Below are positions 51,898-60,319 of a stretch of DNA of 64,000 nt, one piece after another. The position numbers and the translations under genes are program-made. The DNA lies in NCBI GenBank assembly GCA_035293945.1, contig DATGLV010000034.1, positions 62,001 through 126,000 on the forward strand, read 5' to 3'. Position 1 is the stretch's first letter. Every line of letters begins with the position of its first letter. Origin of the DNA: VAZQ01 sp035293945. Lineage in GTDB: Bacteria > Pseudomonadota > Alphaproteobacteria > Rhizobiales > Xanthobacteraceae. The notes under the pieces were generated by a model, which saw only the letters and a list, made by a program, of their open reading frames with translations, made no database searches and was not told the origin of the DNA.

Positions 51898-52844
51898 TCC
51901 TCGGTTTCGCGATCCAGGGCGCGCAGATGTTGCTGGTGCTGCTCATCGCCCCAGGGGTTACCGGCCTGGTGCGGAAGATGAAGGCGCGCCTCCTGCGCCG
52001 GCGGGGTCCTCCGTTGTTGCAGCCCTATCGCGACCTCCTCCGCCTGTTGCGCAAGGATGCGGTGTTGGCCGAGAGCTCATCCTGGCTGTTCCGAGTCGTT
52101 CCATACGTCACGTTCGCGGCCACCTGGGTGGCGGCCGCATTAGTGCCGACCTTCGCGACCGGCCTGCCGTTCAGCTGGTCGGCCGACCTGATCGCCATCA
52201 TTGCACTGCTTGCCAGCGCCCGCTTCTTTCTTGCTCTCGCTGGCCTCGATGTAGGCACGAGCTTCGGCGGCATCGGCTCGAGCCGGGAGGTGATGATCGC
52301 GTCGCTCGCCGAGCCGGCGATGCTGATGATCATGTTCACATTGGCGCTCATTGCGGGCTCAACCCAGCTTTCGACCATGGCCGAATTTGTTCTCTCGCCG
52401 CTCGTCGGCCTGCGGGTGTCGCTGGCTCTTGCCCTCATCGCCCTGATCATGGTGGCGATCGCCGAGAATGCGCGCATCCCGGTCGACAATCCGGCGACGC
52501 ATCTCGAGCTCACCATGGTGCATGAAGCCATGGTGCTGGAATATTCCGGGCGCCATCTCGCGCTGATCGAGCTCACCGCCTCGCTGAAGCTGACCCTCTA
52601 CCTGTCGCTCATTGCGTGTCTGTTCGTCCCGTGGGGAATGGTGACCGGGGAGGCCGCCATCGAATCCCTGGCGATCGGCGCCGCGTCCTATATCGGGAAG
52701 CTCGCGGCTGCCGGGTTCCTCTTGGCGCTGTTTGAAACCTCCATCGCCAAGATGCGCGTGTTCCGGGTGCCGGAGTTCCTCGGCGCCGCGCTGATGCTCG
52801 GCCTCTTGGCCGCGCTGCTACGCTTCGTGTCCGGGAGCCTTTAG
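51888..52844 (+). CDS. hyfC: HyfC/HycD-like membrane subunit (NuoH family)
   Basis: 318 residues with about 8 helices. GPPLLQPYRDLLRLLRKDAVLAE and AENARIPVDNPATHLELTMVHEAMVLEYSG are the standard NuoH/HycD motifs, with several buried charged residues thought to pass protons between the redox module and the antiporter arms. Start ATG 51888 overlaps hyfB. It should sit beneath the HyfG/HyfI module. Confidence 0.9.
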   Translation: MAVILGFAIQGAQMLLVLLIAPGVTGLVRKMKARLLRRRGPPLLQPYRDLLRLLRKDAVLAESSSWLFRVVPYVTFAATWVAAALVPTFATGLPFSWSADLIAIIALLASARFFLALAGLDVGTSFGGIGSSREVMIASLAEPAMLMIMFTLALIAGSTQLSTMAEFVLSPLVGLRVSLALALIALIMVAIAENARIPVDNPATHLELTMVHEAMVLEYSGRHLALIELTASLKLTLYLSLIACLFVPWGMVTGEAAIESLAIGAASYIGKLAAAGFLLALFETSIAKMRVFRVPEFLGAALMLGLLAALLRFVSGSL

Positions 52845-52846
52845 AG

Positions 52847-53509
52847 ATGCATGGCCTTGACTTTGACGTTGCGCACATGCTCGCCGGTGGTCTCGTGCTG
52901 GTGAGCTTCATGCAGCTCTACCAGGATCGCCTCTATGCGCTGCTCAACGTATATGCGCTGCATGCTTTGGTGCTGGCCCTGTCTGTTGCCTGGCAGGCCT
53001 ATATCCAGGACGCACCGCATCTCTACGTCACCGCGGCGATCGCGCTTCTCTTCAAGGCCATCGCCATTCCGCTCGTGCTGCACCGGATCATCGCGCGCCT
53101 GGGAATCCACCGCGAGATCGAGAAGGTGGTCGGCGTCGGTCCCGCCATGCTGCTTGGCATCAGCCTGGTCGCCCTGTCCATGGTGGTGATGCTGCGCGTG
53201 ACCGCGGAGGCCGATCCGCTCGCCCGTGAGGACCTCGCCTTTGCGCTGTCGGTGGTGCTGCTCGGCCTGTTGATGATGGTGACGCGGCGCAACGCAGTGA
53301 GCCAGGTGGTCGGCTTCATGTCGCTCGAGAACGGCCTGGTGCTGGCAGCGACCGGCGCCAAGGGAATGCCGCTCGTTGTCGAGATCAGCATCGCGTTCTC
53401 GATCCTCATCGCGTTCATCGTGATCGGCATCTTCCTTTTTCGCATCCGCGAGCGCTTCGACTCGGTCGATATGCAGGCGCTCGACCGCTTCCGGGGAGAG
53501 CGGCAATGA
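52847..53509 (+). CDS. hyfE: HyfE-like membrane subunit
   Basis: 220 residues, about 6-7 helices. The order and size fit HyfE, whose second half is NuoK-like (EDLAFALSVVLLGLLMMVTRRNAVSQVVGFMSLENGLVLAA), with a buried Glu in MSLENG. It begins 2 bp after hyfC and overlaps hyfF by 4 bp (ATGA), consistent with strict co-expression. Confidence 0.88.
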   Translation: MHGLDFDVAHMLAGGLVLVSFMQLYQDRLYALLNVYALHALVLALSVAWQAYIQDAPHLYVTAAIALLFKAIAIPLVLHRIIARLGIHREIEKVVGVGPAMLLGISLVALSMVVMLRVTAEADPLAREDLAFALSVVLLGLLMMVTRRNAVSQVVGFMSLENGLVLAATGAKGMPLVVEISIAFSILIAFIVIGIFLFRIRERFDSVDMQALDRFRGERQ

Positions 53510-54951
53510 CCCCATTCTTCGACGCAACCGCGGCGGTGCTGGCAATCCCCATCGTGATGGCGGCCGTGCTTGCGATCCTTCCCGGCTATCGGCTGACCGC
53601 GCGATTGAACGTCGCCGCCTCGCTGGCGAGCTTCCTCGCGGCCCTGTCGCTCGCCTTCTACCGCCCGAGCGGTGGTCCGTACCTGCTCGTCGACGATCTC
53701 AACAACGTGTTCATCGTGCTCACGACCCTTGTCGGCTTCACCACCAGCATCTTCAGCGCGAGCTATATCGGCCACGAGATCGAGATCGGCCGCCTGACGC
53801 CGAACCATGTGCGCTTCTACCACGCCATGTACCAGATCCTCATGTTCGCGATGAACCTCGCGCTCATCGCCAACAATATCGGCTTGATGTGGGTGGCGAT
53901 CGAGCTCGCCACCCTGACCACCGTGATGATGGTCGGCATCTATCGCACCCACGAGGCGCTGGAGGCGGCCTGGAAGTATTTCATCCTCGGCAGCGTCGGC
54001 ATCGCGCTCGCACTGTTCGGCACCATACTGATCTACATGGCGGCGCGCCCGATAATCGGCGAGGGTCTCGACGCCATGGTGTGGAGCAACCTGATCGCGC
54101 ATGCAGATGCGTTCGATCCGGCGTTGCTCAATGTCGCCTTCGTGTTCTTGTTGCTCGGCTACGGCACCAAGGTTGGGCTGGCGCCGCTGCATGCGTGGCT
54201 GCCCGATGCCCATGCGGAGGGCCCGACGCCGATCTCGGCGGTGCTGTCGGGTCTTCTGCTCAACGTCGCCCTCTATGCGCTGCTGCGCTTCAAGATGCTG
54301 CTCGCGGTCAATCCGGCCGCGCTCGCCCCCGGCCCCCTGATGGTGACGATGGGATTGGTGTCGCTCGTCTTTGCGGTGTTCATGCTGTTCCGCCGGCGCG
54401 ACATCAAGCGCATGTTCGCCTATTCGTCGATCGAGCACATGGGCATCATCACCTTTGCGTTCGGCATGGGCGGCCCGCTCGCCAATTTCGCCGGCCTTCT
54501 GCACATGACCATGCATTCGCTGACCAAGTCGGCGATCTTCTATGCGGTCGGCCACATCGCGCAGGTCAAGGGCACGCAGAAGATCGCTGAGATGGGCGGC
54601 CTCACGGTCACCAGTCCGGCGCTCGGATGGGGCTTGGTCCTCGGGGTGGTCGCCATCGCAGGGCTGCCGCCGCTTGGCATCTTCATGAGCGAGTTCCTGA
54701 TCGTGAGCTCGACGTTTGCGCGCTCGCCGCTGCTGGCGATTCCGCTGGTGCTCGGTTTGCTATTGGGGCTGAGCGCCCTCTTCGTGCGGCTCAACGGCAT
54801 CGCGTTCGGTGAGCCGCGCGGCGACAACGCGCCGGCACGCGCCTCTTTCGTGCCGATGTTCGCCCATCTTGCGTTGGTGCTGGCGGCCGGCATTTACCTG
54901 CCCCCACAGCTCGTCCTCTGGTTCCAGAACGTCGCAAAGCTTTTAGGATAA
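53506..54951 (+). CDS. hyfF: HyfF-like antiporter subunit (NuoN/NuoM family)
   Basis: 481 residues and about 13-14 helices. IELATLTTVMMVGIYRTHEALEAAWKYFILGSVG, the Lys in GYGTKVGLAPLHAWLPDAHAEGPTPISAVLSG and RDIKRMFAYSSIEHMGIITFAFG are the second antiporter-like signature. HyfB and HyfF thus give two ion-pumping arms; a HyfD homologue is absent. It ends 6 bp before hyfG. Confidence 0.9.
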   Translation: MTPFFDATAAVLAIPIVMAAVLAILPGYRLTARLNVAASLASFLAALSLAFYRPSGGPYLLVDDLNNVFIVLTTLVGFTTSIFSASYIGHEIEIGRLTPNHVRFYHAMYQILMFAMNLALIANNIGLMWVAIELATLTTVMMVGIYRTHEALEAAWKYFILGSVGIALALFGTILIYMAARPIIGEGLDAMVWSNLIAHADAFDPALLNVAFVFLLLGYGTKVGLAPLHAWLPDAHAEGPTPISAVLSGLLLNVALYALLRFKMLLAVNPAALAPGPLMVTMGLVSLVFAVFMLFRRRDIKRMFAYSSIEHMGIITFAFGMGGPLANFAGLLHMTMHSLTKSAIFYAVGHIAQVKGTQKIAEMGGLTVTSPALGWGLVLGVVAIAGLPPLGIFMSEFLIVSSTFARSPLLAIPLVLGLLLGLSALFVRLNGIAFGEPRGDNAPARASFVPMFAHLALVLAAGIYLPPQLVLWFQNVAKLLG

Positions 54952-54957
54952 GCGGCG

Positions 54958-56475
54958 ATGTCTTTGCTCAGCGACATCATCGAGCAGGGCCAGCGCGTTG
55001 CGGCGCATCGGCCTTGGCCGCGGGCGGTCGTCACGGCGGACACTTGGCAGCGCCTGCGCGGCGAGCTGGCGGAGGGCAAGCTCACGCTCATCGGCCTGTG
55101 GGGCGACATCGGTATTGTCCACATGGCGCTGCTCGACGAAGCGGGCCCCGATATCGGCGTTGTCTCGCTCGAATGCCCCGATGGGCGCTTCCCTGCGATC
55201 GGCTTCGTGCACAAGCCTGCAGCGCGCCTTGAGCGCGCCGTGCGCGATCTTTTCGGGCTGGAGCCGAGCGGGTTGGGCGACGTGCGGCCATGGCTCGACC
55301 ACAGCCGTTGGGACCTGTGGCAGCCGCTCGGCAATGGCTCACACGAGCCGCGCCCGTCGCAGCCGTACGCTTTCCTGCCGGTCGAAGGTGAAGGCCTGCA
55401 TCAAATCCCGGTTGGGCCCGTGCATGCCGGCATCATCGAGCCGGGCCACTTCCGCTTCACCGCCAACGGCGAAGCCGTGGTGCGGCTCGAAGAACGCCTG
55501 GGCTATGTGCACAAAGGCATCGAATCCCTCATGGTGGGTGCCGACCTCGCGCGCGGCATTCGCCTCGCCGGCCGCACCTCAGGCGACAGCACCGTTGCGT
55601 ATGCGCTCGCCTTCGCGCACGCGGCCGAAGCCGCGCTTGGACTTAGTGTGCCGCCGCGGGCCGCCTGGCTGCGCGCCCTGATGGCGGAGCTCGAGCGGCT
55701 CGCCAATCACTTCGGCGATTTCGGCGCGATCTGCAACGATGCTTCGTTCGCGATCATGCACGCCCAATGCGGGATCCTGCGCGAGCGGACGCTGCGCGTC
55801 GCCGCCACCTGCTTCGGTCACCGGCTGATGATGGATCGAATCATGCCGGGCGGCATCTCGAACGATGTGCCGGCGAATGGGCTTGCGCAGCTGCGCGAGC
55901 TCATCGCCGAGATCCAGCGGAGCTTCCCGAGATTGGTCGCGCTCTATGACAACACCGCTTCCCTGCAGGACCGCACCGTGACGACCGGAGTGTTGAAGGC
56001 AGCACTCGCTCGCCAATTCGGCGCCGGCGGCTTTGTGGGCCGCGCCTCCGGGCGCGCCTTCGACGCGCGGCGGGCGCTCGCCTATCCGCCCTACGACCAG
56101 CTCGCATTCGAGGTCCCGGTGGTCAAGACAGGCGATGTCAACGCCCGGGTCTGGATCCGCATCCACGAGATCGAGCAAAGCATGCGCCTGATCGATCAGA
56201 TAATCGCAAGCCTCCCGGAAGGTCCGCTCTCGGCGCCCGCCGAGGCGGCAGGCGGTGCGGCTGCGGAAGGCCTCGGTATTGTCGAAGGCTTTCGCGGCGA
56301 CGTGCTGGTCTGGCTTCGCCTCGATGGCGAGCGACGCATCGCCCGGTGCCACCTGCGCGATCCATCCTGGTTTCAGTGGCCTCTCTTAGAAGCCGTCATC
56401 GAAGGAAACATCGTGGCGGATTTCCCGATTTGCAACAAATCGTTCAACTGCTCTTATTCAGGACACGATTTGTAG
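54958..56475 (+). CDS. hyfG: HyfG-like NuoC/NuoD fusion lacking nickel-ligand cysteines
   Basis: 505 residues: an N-terminal NuoC-like domain (about 1-135) joined to a NuoD/hydrogenase-large-subunit-like domain (EPGHFRFTANGEAVVRLEERLGYVHKGIESLM). In [NiFe] hydrogenases the segment after this is RxCGxC; here it is RTSGDS (206-211), so Ser208 and Ser211 replace the two nickel ligands. The C-terminus has CNKSFNC (492-498) in place of DPCxxC. The protein cannot hold a normal NiFe centre and resembles the Ehr (energy-converting hydrogenase-related) subunits, whose substrate is unknown. It abuts hyfI with no gap. Confidence 0.88.
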   Translation: MSLLSDIIEQGQRVAAHRPWPRAVVTADTWQRLRGELAEGKLTLIGLWGDIGIVHMALLDEAGPDIGVVSLECPDGRFPAIGFVHKPAARLERAVRDLFGLEPSGLGDVRPWLDHSRWDLWQPLGNGSHEPRPSQPYAFLPVEGEGLHQIPVGPVHAGIIEPGHFRFTANGEAVVRLEERLGYVHKGIESLMVGADLARGIRLAGRTSGDSTVAYALAFAHAAEAALGLSVPPRAAWLRALMAELERLANHFGDFGAICNDASFAIMHAQCGILRERTLRVAATCFGHRLMMDRIMPGGISNDVPANGLAQLRELIAEIQRSFPRLVALYDNTASLQDRTVTTGVLKAALARQFGAGGFVGRASGRAFDARRALAYPPYDQLAFEVPVVKTGDVNARVWIRIHEIEQSMRLIDQIIASLPEGPLSAPAEAAGGAAAEGLGIVEGFRGDVLVWLRLDGERRIARCHLRDPSWFQWPLLEAVIEGNIVADFPICNKSFNCSYSGHDL

Positions 56476-57033
56476 ATGCGCAAGACTCTCTTCACGAGCC
56501 TGATCAGGCGGCCGCTCACCGAAGCCTCGCCCGAGGCCGATGCCGCGGCTCTGGCGGAGCTCGCCGCCAATGTGGATCGCGCAGCGCGCCTGCGGCTCGG
56601 CCGCAGCCTGTCGATCCGCATGGTTGATGCCGGCTCGTGCAACGGCTGCGAGCTCGAAATCCATGCGCTCAACAATGCATTCTATGACCTTGAGCGCTTC
56701 GGTGTGCGCTTCGTTGCTTCACCGCGCCACGCCGATGTGCTCATGGTGACGGGTCCGGTGACCAAGAACATGCGCGAGGCGCTGGAGCGCACCTATGCGG
56801 CGACGCCGGATCCCAAATGGGTCGTTGCGGTCGGCGACTGCGCGTCAGATGGCGGAATCTTTGCCGGGAGCTACGCGGTTGCGGGCGGCGTCCATGACGT
56901 GGTCGCGGTCGACCTGCACATCCGCGGCTGCCCGCCGACACCGACCCAGTTGCTCAAAGGCCTGCTGGCCTTGTTGGAGCCCGAGCGGTCGGCGCAAACA
57001 AAAACGCATGGCTCCGAAGGGGAGCGTTCCTGA
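56476..57033 (+). CDS. hyfI: HyfI-like [4Fe-4S] subunit (NuoB family)
   Basis: 185 residues. The proximal iron-sulphur ligands are intact: Cys55 and Cys58 in SCNGCELEI, Cys122 in VGDCASDGGIF and Cys152 in RGCPPTPTQLL. It should dock to HyfG, passing electrons to or from an unknown site. No ferredoxin-like HyfA or HyfH gene is present in the operon, so the electron donor is not evident. Last gene of the operon; ATG 56476 follows the hyfG stop directly. Confidence 0.9.
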   Translation: MRKTLFTSLIRRPLTEASPEADAAALAELAANVDRAARLRLGRSLSIRMVDAGSCNGCELEIHALNNAFYDLERFGVRFVASPRHADVLMVTGPVTKNMREALERTYAATPDPKWVVAVGDCASDGGIFAGSYAVAGGVHDVVAVDLHIRGCPPTPTQLLKGLLALLEPERSAQTKTHGSEGERS

Positions 57034-57408
57034 TATAACAGGCGCGAAACAGGAAGCCTGTCACTGTAACGGCTCCGGAGCTGTGCGATAGACGCAGAGA
57101 TCGCGCTCCGTTCGACCCAGCCGCTGGCGAGCCGAATCAAACCGAACGCAATTGCGCTCATGGGCGACCTCTGGAGTGCATTTCGGAGCCATGCGTCCGG
57201 CGCAAGACGACGGCACGATCATGCTGCGACAGGAATCAAAAAGCCCGGCGCGATGTTCCGGCCGGGCGCAAATCATCAGTTTCAATTTCGTCAATGCCGC
57301 AACTCGCGCGCTCTGTCAAGCATCGGCATTGAACACCGCGCCTGCTCGATGCACGGGAGCCGATGAGCTTCGGGCGCGTCTTGGCCAAATCGCGTGGGCA
57401 CAACCCGA
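57034..57408. other. intergenic region between hyfI and the metallo-hydrolase, holding sRNA copy B
   Basis: This 375-bp gap contains no recognised protein gene. Near its start lies a small hairpin (ACAGG/CCTGT at about 57049-57061). The 18-bp block, hairpin and T-run of small-RNA candidate copy B lie on the minus strand at 57238-57293, with a TTGACA box at 57314-57319. Confidence 0.5.
57238..57293 (-). ncRNA. candidate small RNA with terminator, copy B
   Basis: On the minus strand the block TGACGAAATTGAAACTGA (57293-57276) is followed by a GCCCGGC/GCCGGGC hairpin (57267-57261 and 57249-57243) and TTTTT at 57242-57238. A perfect TTGACA (57319-57314) stands 17 bp before CATTGA. The block, hairpin and T-run match copy A at 24857-24917. 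Outside these parts the two loci differ, which suggests selection on the transcript. Confidence 0.5.
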
Positions 57409-58281
57409 TCAATCGTAGAATTCGGGTGCCAGCTTCCGCTTAATCCCAGCCGTGTAATCGTGCTGAATCCACAATTGCGCGTGGTTCTGCTTCAGGAATT
57501 CCTGGATCATGGCGCGGCTTTTGGCAGTCTGTTCCCGGTCAGTGTCGAAGGACGGAACCGTGCCGTAGGTGATCTCTTCCGGATAGTGATAAAGGTCGCC
57601 CGACAATAGGACGTTGCCGGTGTTAGCCAGTTTCAGGAACAGGGACTGGTGCCCGGGCGTATGACCCGGCGTGGATTTGATGACAACCGTGCCATCGCCA
57701 AACACATCATAATCCTCGCCGTTCAGGACAATCGTTTTGCTGTTGGCCAGGGCCTCGAAATTTTTCGGGTCTGCCACGCGGCTTCCCGGTTGGCGCGGGG
57801 CGAAGATCGGGTCCCGGTCGCCCTTCTGCACGATCCAGGTAGCGCCGGCGAACAGGTTGGCATTGGCGACGTGATCAAGATGGTAGTGGGAGAGCGCCAG
57901 ATAAGTGATGTTGTCCGGGATGTAGCCGATCGCGAGGAGTTGGGGGAGCAGCGGGCGATCGACCGTGAAGGCATTCAGCTTCTGGGGCGAGACGCCATCC
58001 TTGAAGGCGCTGTCGGGAATTTCGCCGGTATCCCACATCAGGCTTCCGCGCGGGTGAACGACCAGGAAGCAGGGCGTCATCATATTTGTGTTGGCCATCT
58101 CGCTCGGCTTCAGGCCGTACGCATCGACATTGGCAGGCGTAATCTTGCCGCAGTCCAGAACATAGAGGCGCAGCGATTGTGGGGACGGCGGCCTCTGAGG
58201 CTGTTGGGCGCTGGCCGGTGCGAGACCGAATACCACGGACACAGCCGCAGCGAGGATGGCAGGTACGACGCCAATCGACAT
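57409..58281 (-). CDS. MBL-fold metallo-hydrolase, lactonase-like, exported
   Basis: 290 residues from ATG 58281 (strong AGGGAGGA). A signal peptide (AILAAAVSVVFGLAPASAQ) precedes the metallo-beta-lactamase fold. The zinc motif HYHLDH is at 132-137, with later ligands in TPGHTPGHQ and SGDLYH. The region before the motif (NMMTPCFLVVHPRGSLMWDTG) matches N-acyl-homoserine-lactone lactonases of the AiiA/AttM type. Export is unusual for those enzymes, so it may instead attack another lactone or ester. It is divergent from the alpha/beta hydrolase gene. Confidence 0.85.
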   Translation of the reverse strand: MSIGVVPAILAAAVSVVFGLAPASAQQPQRPPSPQSLRLYVLDCGKITPANVDAYGLKPSEMANTNMMTPCFLVVHPRGSLMWDTGEIPDSAFKDGVSPQKLNAFTVDRPLLPQLLAIGYIPDNITYLALSHYHLDHVANANLFAGATWIVQKGDRDPIFAPRQPGSRVADPKNFEALANSKTIVLNGEDYDVFGDGTVVIKSTPGHTPGHQSLFLKLANTGNVLLSGDLYHYPEEITYGTVPSFDTDREQTAKSRAMIQEFLKQNHAQLWIQHDYTAGIKRKLAPEFYD

Positions 58282-58670
58282 GGAATCCTCCCTATAATCC
58301 AGCCCCTCCCACCCACCAAAATCTATCGCAATTTCCATGTGCAAAGAAGGTCCTCGAAGCCTTCCGCAATTGGCCGCTGCCGCATCACCAGGCATCGGCA
58401 AGTTCGGCAGCTATCAGCACTAGACCGGCCGTGACCCGCCATGGGCTGGGACGGTGACGTTGAGCCGCTGCAGCTTTTGCGCCATTGGGCGATTGCAAAA
58501 TTGCTTTCACGCCCGCTGACGGGCTCCTGCGGGAGCAGTATCCTTGAGGCTCCTTACGCGTCCTCGGCAAACAGGTCGCACCAGCGCGAGGATCATGACG
58601 ATTGCAAGAAAGGTGACAGCTGAACAGTCCAACAGGGCGCCGCGGCCCAGAGCAGGCAGGGAGGCTGAAA
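58282..58670. promoter_or_regulatory. divergent intergenic region of two hydrolase genes
   Basis: This 389-bp gap should carry promoters for both genes. Small GC hairpins occur at 58511-58524 (GCCCG/CGGGC) and 58524-58535 (CTCC/GGAG). No clear -35/-10 pair could be picked and no coding sequence is recognised. Confidence 0.4.
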
Positions 58671-59726
58671 ATGTCGACCCAACTTCAACCCCCGCGAACA
58701 GAGGACGGAGTGAGCCGCCGCGCTCTGTTTGAGACCTTGGCTGCCGGCGCCGCGGCAGCAGGCGTCGCCGCGCCCGCATTGGCGCAGCAGAGCGCGGTGC
58801 TGGCCGAAGCAACATCAGCCGATTATGTCCGCGATCCGACCCGCTGGGGCAGCGCCGAGCTCGCCGCGCTATTTCCGAATTTCAAGCATCTCGACATCGC
58901 GACCAAGGGCGCCGTCATTCGTGTGCGCCACGGCGGTTCCGGGCCGCCCCTGTTGCTTCTGCATGGCAACTCGCAGAACCACGCGACCTGGTTCGGCGTC
59001 GCCGCCCGGCTTGCGCAAAGCCATCATGTGGTCCTCGCCGACCTGCGCGGCTACGGTGACAGCTCGTTGCCGGATCCCGGCCCCAATCACATCAATTACA
59101 GCGCCGGCGCGCTGGCCGCGGACATGTTCGAGCTCATGGACAGTCTCGGGCATCAGCGCTTTTTTCTCGCCGGCCACGACCGCGGCGCACGCGTCACGCA
59201 TCGCATGTGCCTCGACAACCCGGATCGGATCATGAAGGTCTGCATCCTGGACATGCTGCCGTCGTATTACGTATGGACCAATCTCAACATAAAGTCGGCA
59301 CTGAGCTCCTGGCATTGGCTGTTCCTGGCGCAACCGGAGCCGTTTCCCGATACGCTGATACGCGCCGTTCCGGCCGAATGGTTTTTGAAGAGCCGGGGTT
59401 ACGACCGGCAGCTCCCCAAAATCGTGCTCGACGACTATGTCCGCTGCTTCACCAACAAGACGATCGTCGGGGCCTGTCGCCACTATCGTGCAAATGCGAC
59501 GATCGATTTCGAGATCGACACAGCCGGGAAAGAGCGCAAGATTGCGCCGCCGCTGCTGATCCTGTGGGGAACGCGGGGCGCGCCTCCCACCCAGGAATTT
59601 CCAACCGTATGGCGCACATTCGCGAGCAACCTTGTCGACGCGCAGCCGCTCCCGACCGGCCACGCCCTGCAGGTAGAGGCGCCCGACCGCGTCTATGATC
59701 ATTTTGCCAAATTCTTCGCGGCATGA
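58671..59726 (+). CDS. Tat-exported alpha/beta hydrolase (fluoroacetate dehalogenase/epoxide hydrolase-like)
   Basis: 351 residues. A twin-arginine signal (SRRALFETLAAGAAAAGVAAPALAQ, Arg16-Arg17) precedes the fold. The oxyanion loop is LLLLHGNSQNHATWF, then LADLRGYGDSS with the DRG(F/Y)G-like motif. The nucleophile is Asp170 in the elbow GHDRGAR, placing it with haloalkane/haloacetate dehalogenases and epoxide hydrolases, not serine esterases. The catalytic His is probably in PTGHALQ near residue 327. The substrate is unknown; the adjacent lactonase-like enzyme is also exported. Confidence 0.86.
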   Translation: MSTQLQPPRTEDGVSRRALFETLAAGAAAAGVAAPALAQQSAVLAEATSADYVRDPTRWGSAELAALFPNFKHLDIATKGAVIRVRHGGSGPPLLLLHGNSQNHATWFGVAARLAQSHHVVLADLRGYGDSSLPDPGPNHINYSAGALAADMFELMDSLGHQRFFLAGHDRGARVTHRMCLDNPDRIMKVCILDMLPSYYVWTNLNIKSALSSWHWLFLAQPEPFPDTLIRAVPAEWFLKSRGYDRQLPKIVLDDYVRCFTNKTIVGACRHYRANATIDFEIDTAGKERKIAPPLLILWGTRGAPPTQEFPTVWRTFASNLVDAQPLPTGHALQVEAPDRVYDHFAKFFAA

Positions 59727-60319
59727 ACGGTGAAGCAGGCAGAGCGTTTCCTGGCGGCAATACAAGGAAAACCCGTATCGCACAGCTTGGTGCAGGCAGG
59801 CGCTTCGCCAATATTCGCGAAGGACACTGGCAGCCGCATGATCGTTGCCAATCGGGCTGGCACATTCCGGCGCGCAAGAACCGTTCGCTTTCTGCGCCCG
59901 CCTAAGGCCCCTCGGAGTAAGTAGTCCGAACGCTCGGCCGCCAATCAACTAGGGTGCGGAGATCAGTGGAGCAAAGCGCCGTCGTAGAATCTGGTCTCCT
60001 TCTTCCTGCAGCACGCGGTTGCGAGTGGCGGCCGGAAGCCGGAAGCTTTCAGCGGCGGCGGCACTTTCTTGCTGCACCCATGTCACCCGCGGCTGCCGCC
60101 TGACCACATAATCGGCCATCCGCCGACCTTCGCGCCTGCGGCCTACAAGGGGATGAAGACAGACCAAACCTAGCCGCCTTGCCAGCAGAAAGGTTCGACC
60201 ATTTTCCACCAGTGTTCAGTCACTTGATCAGTGTTGCCCGGCGCAATAATCTCGTTCGTGTCGGCAAGATCCTCGGGTCAAAAGTGAAGTCTACCACGGG
60301 GCCGCCACGGGAGGGCTCG
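59727..60319. other. 593-bp gap without a recognised gene
   Basis: Open frames exist on both strands (for example a minus-strand frame of 86 codons at 59949-60209), but none shows a recognisable motif or a good ribosome site. I see nothing that I can name, and it may be a gene remnant or non-coding DNA. The next gene begins at 60320 after a GGGAGGG site. Confidence 0.4.

Noticed and set aside
54958..56475. Calling the complex a [NiFe] hydrogenase
   Set aside because: The RxCGxC motif is RTSGDS and the C-terminal CxxC is absent, so no NiFe centre can be built.
59949..60209. Minus-strand frame of 86 codons as a gene
   Set aside because: There is no good ribosome site or motif and it overlaps the leader of the next gene. 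It is mentioned only as part of the 593-bp gap.
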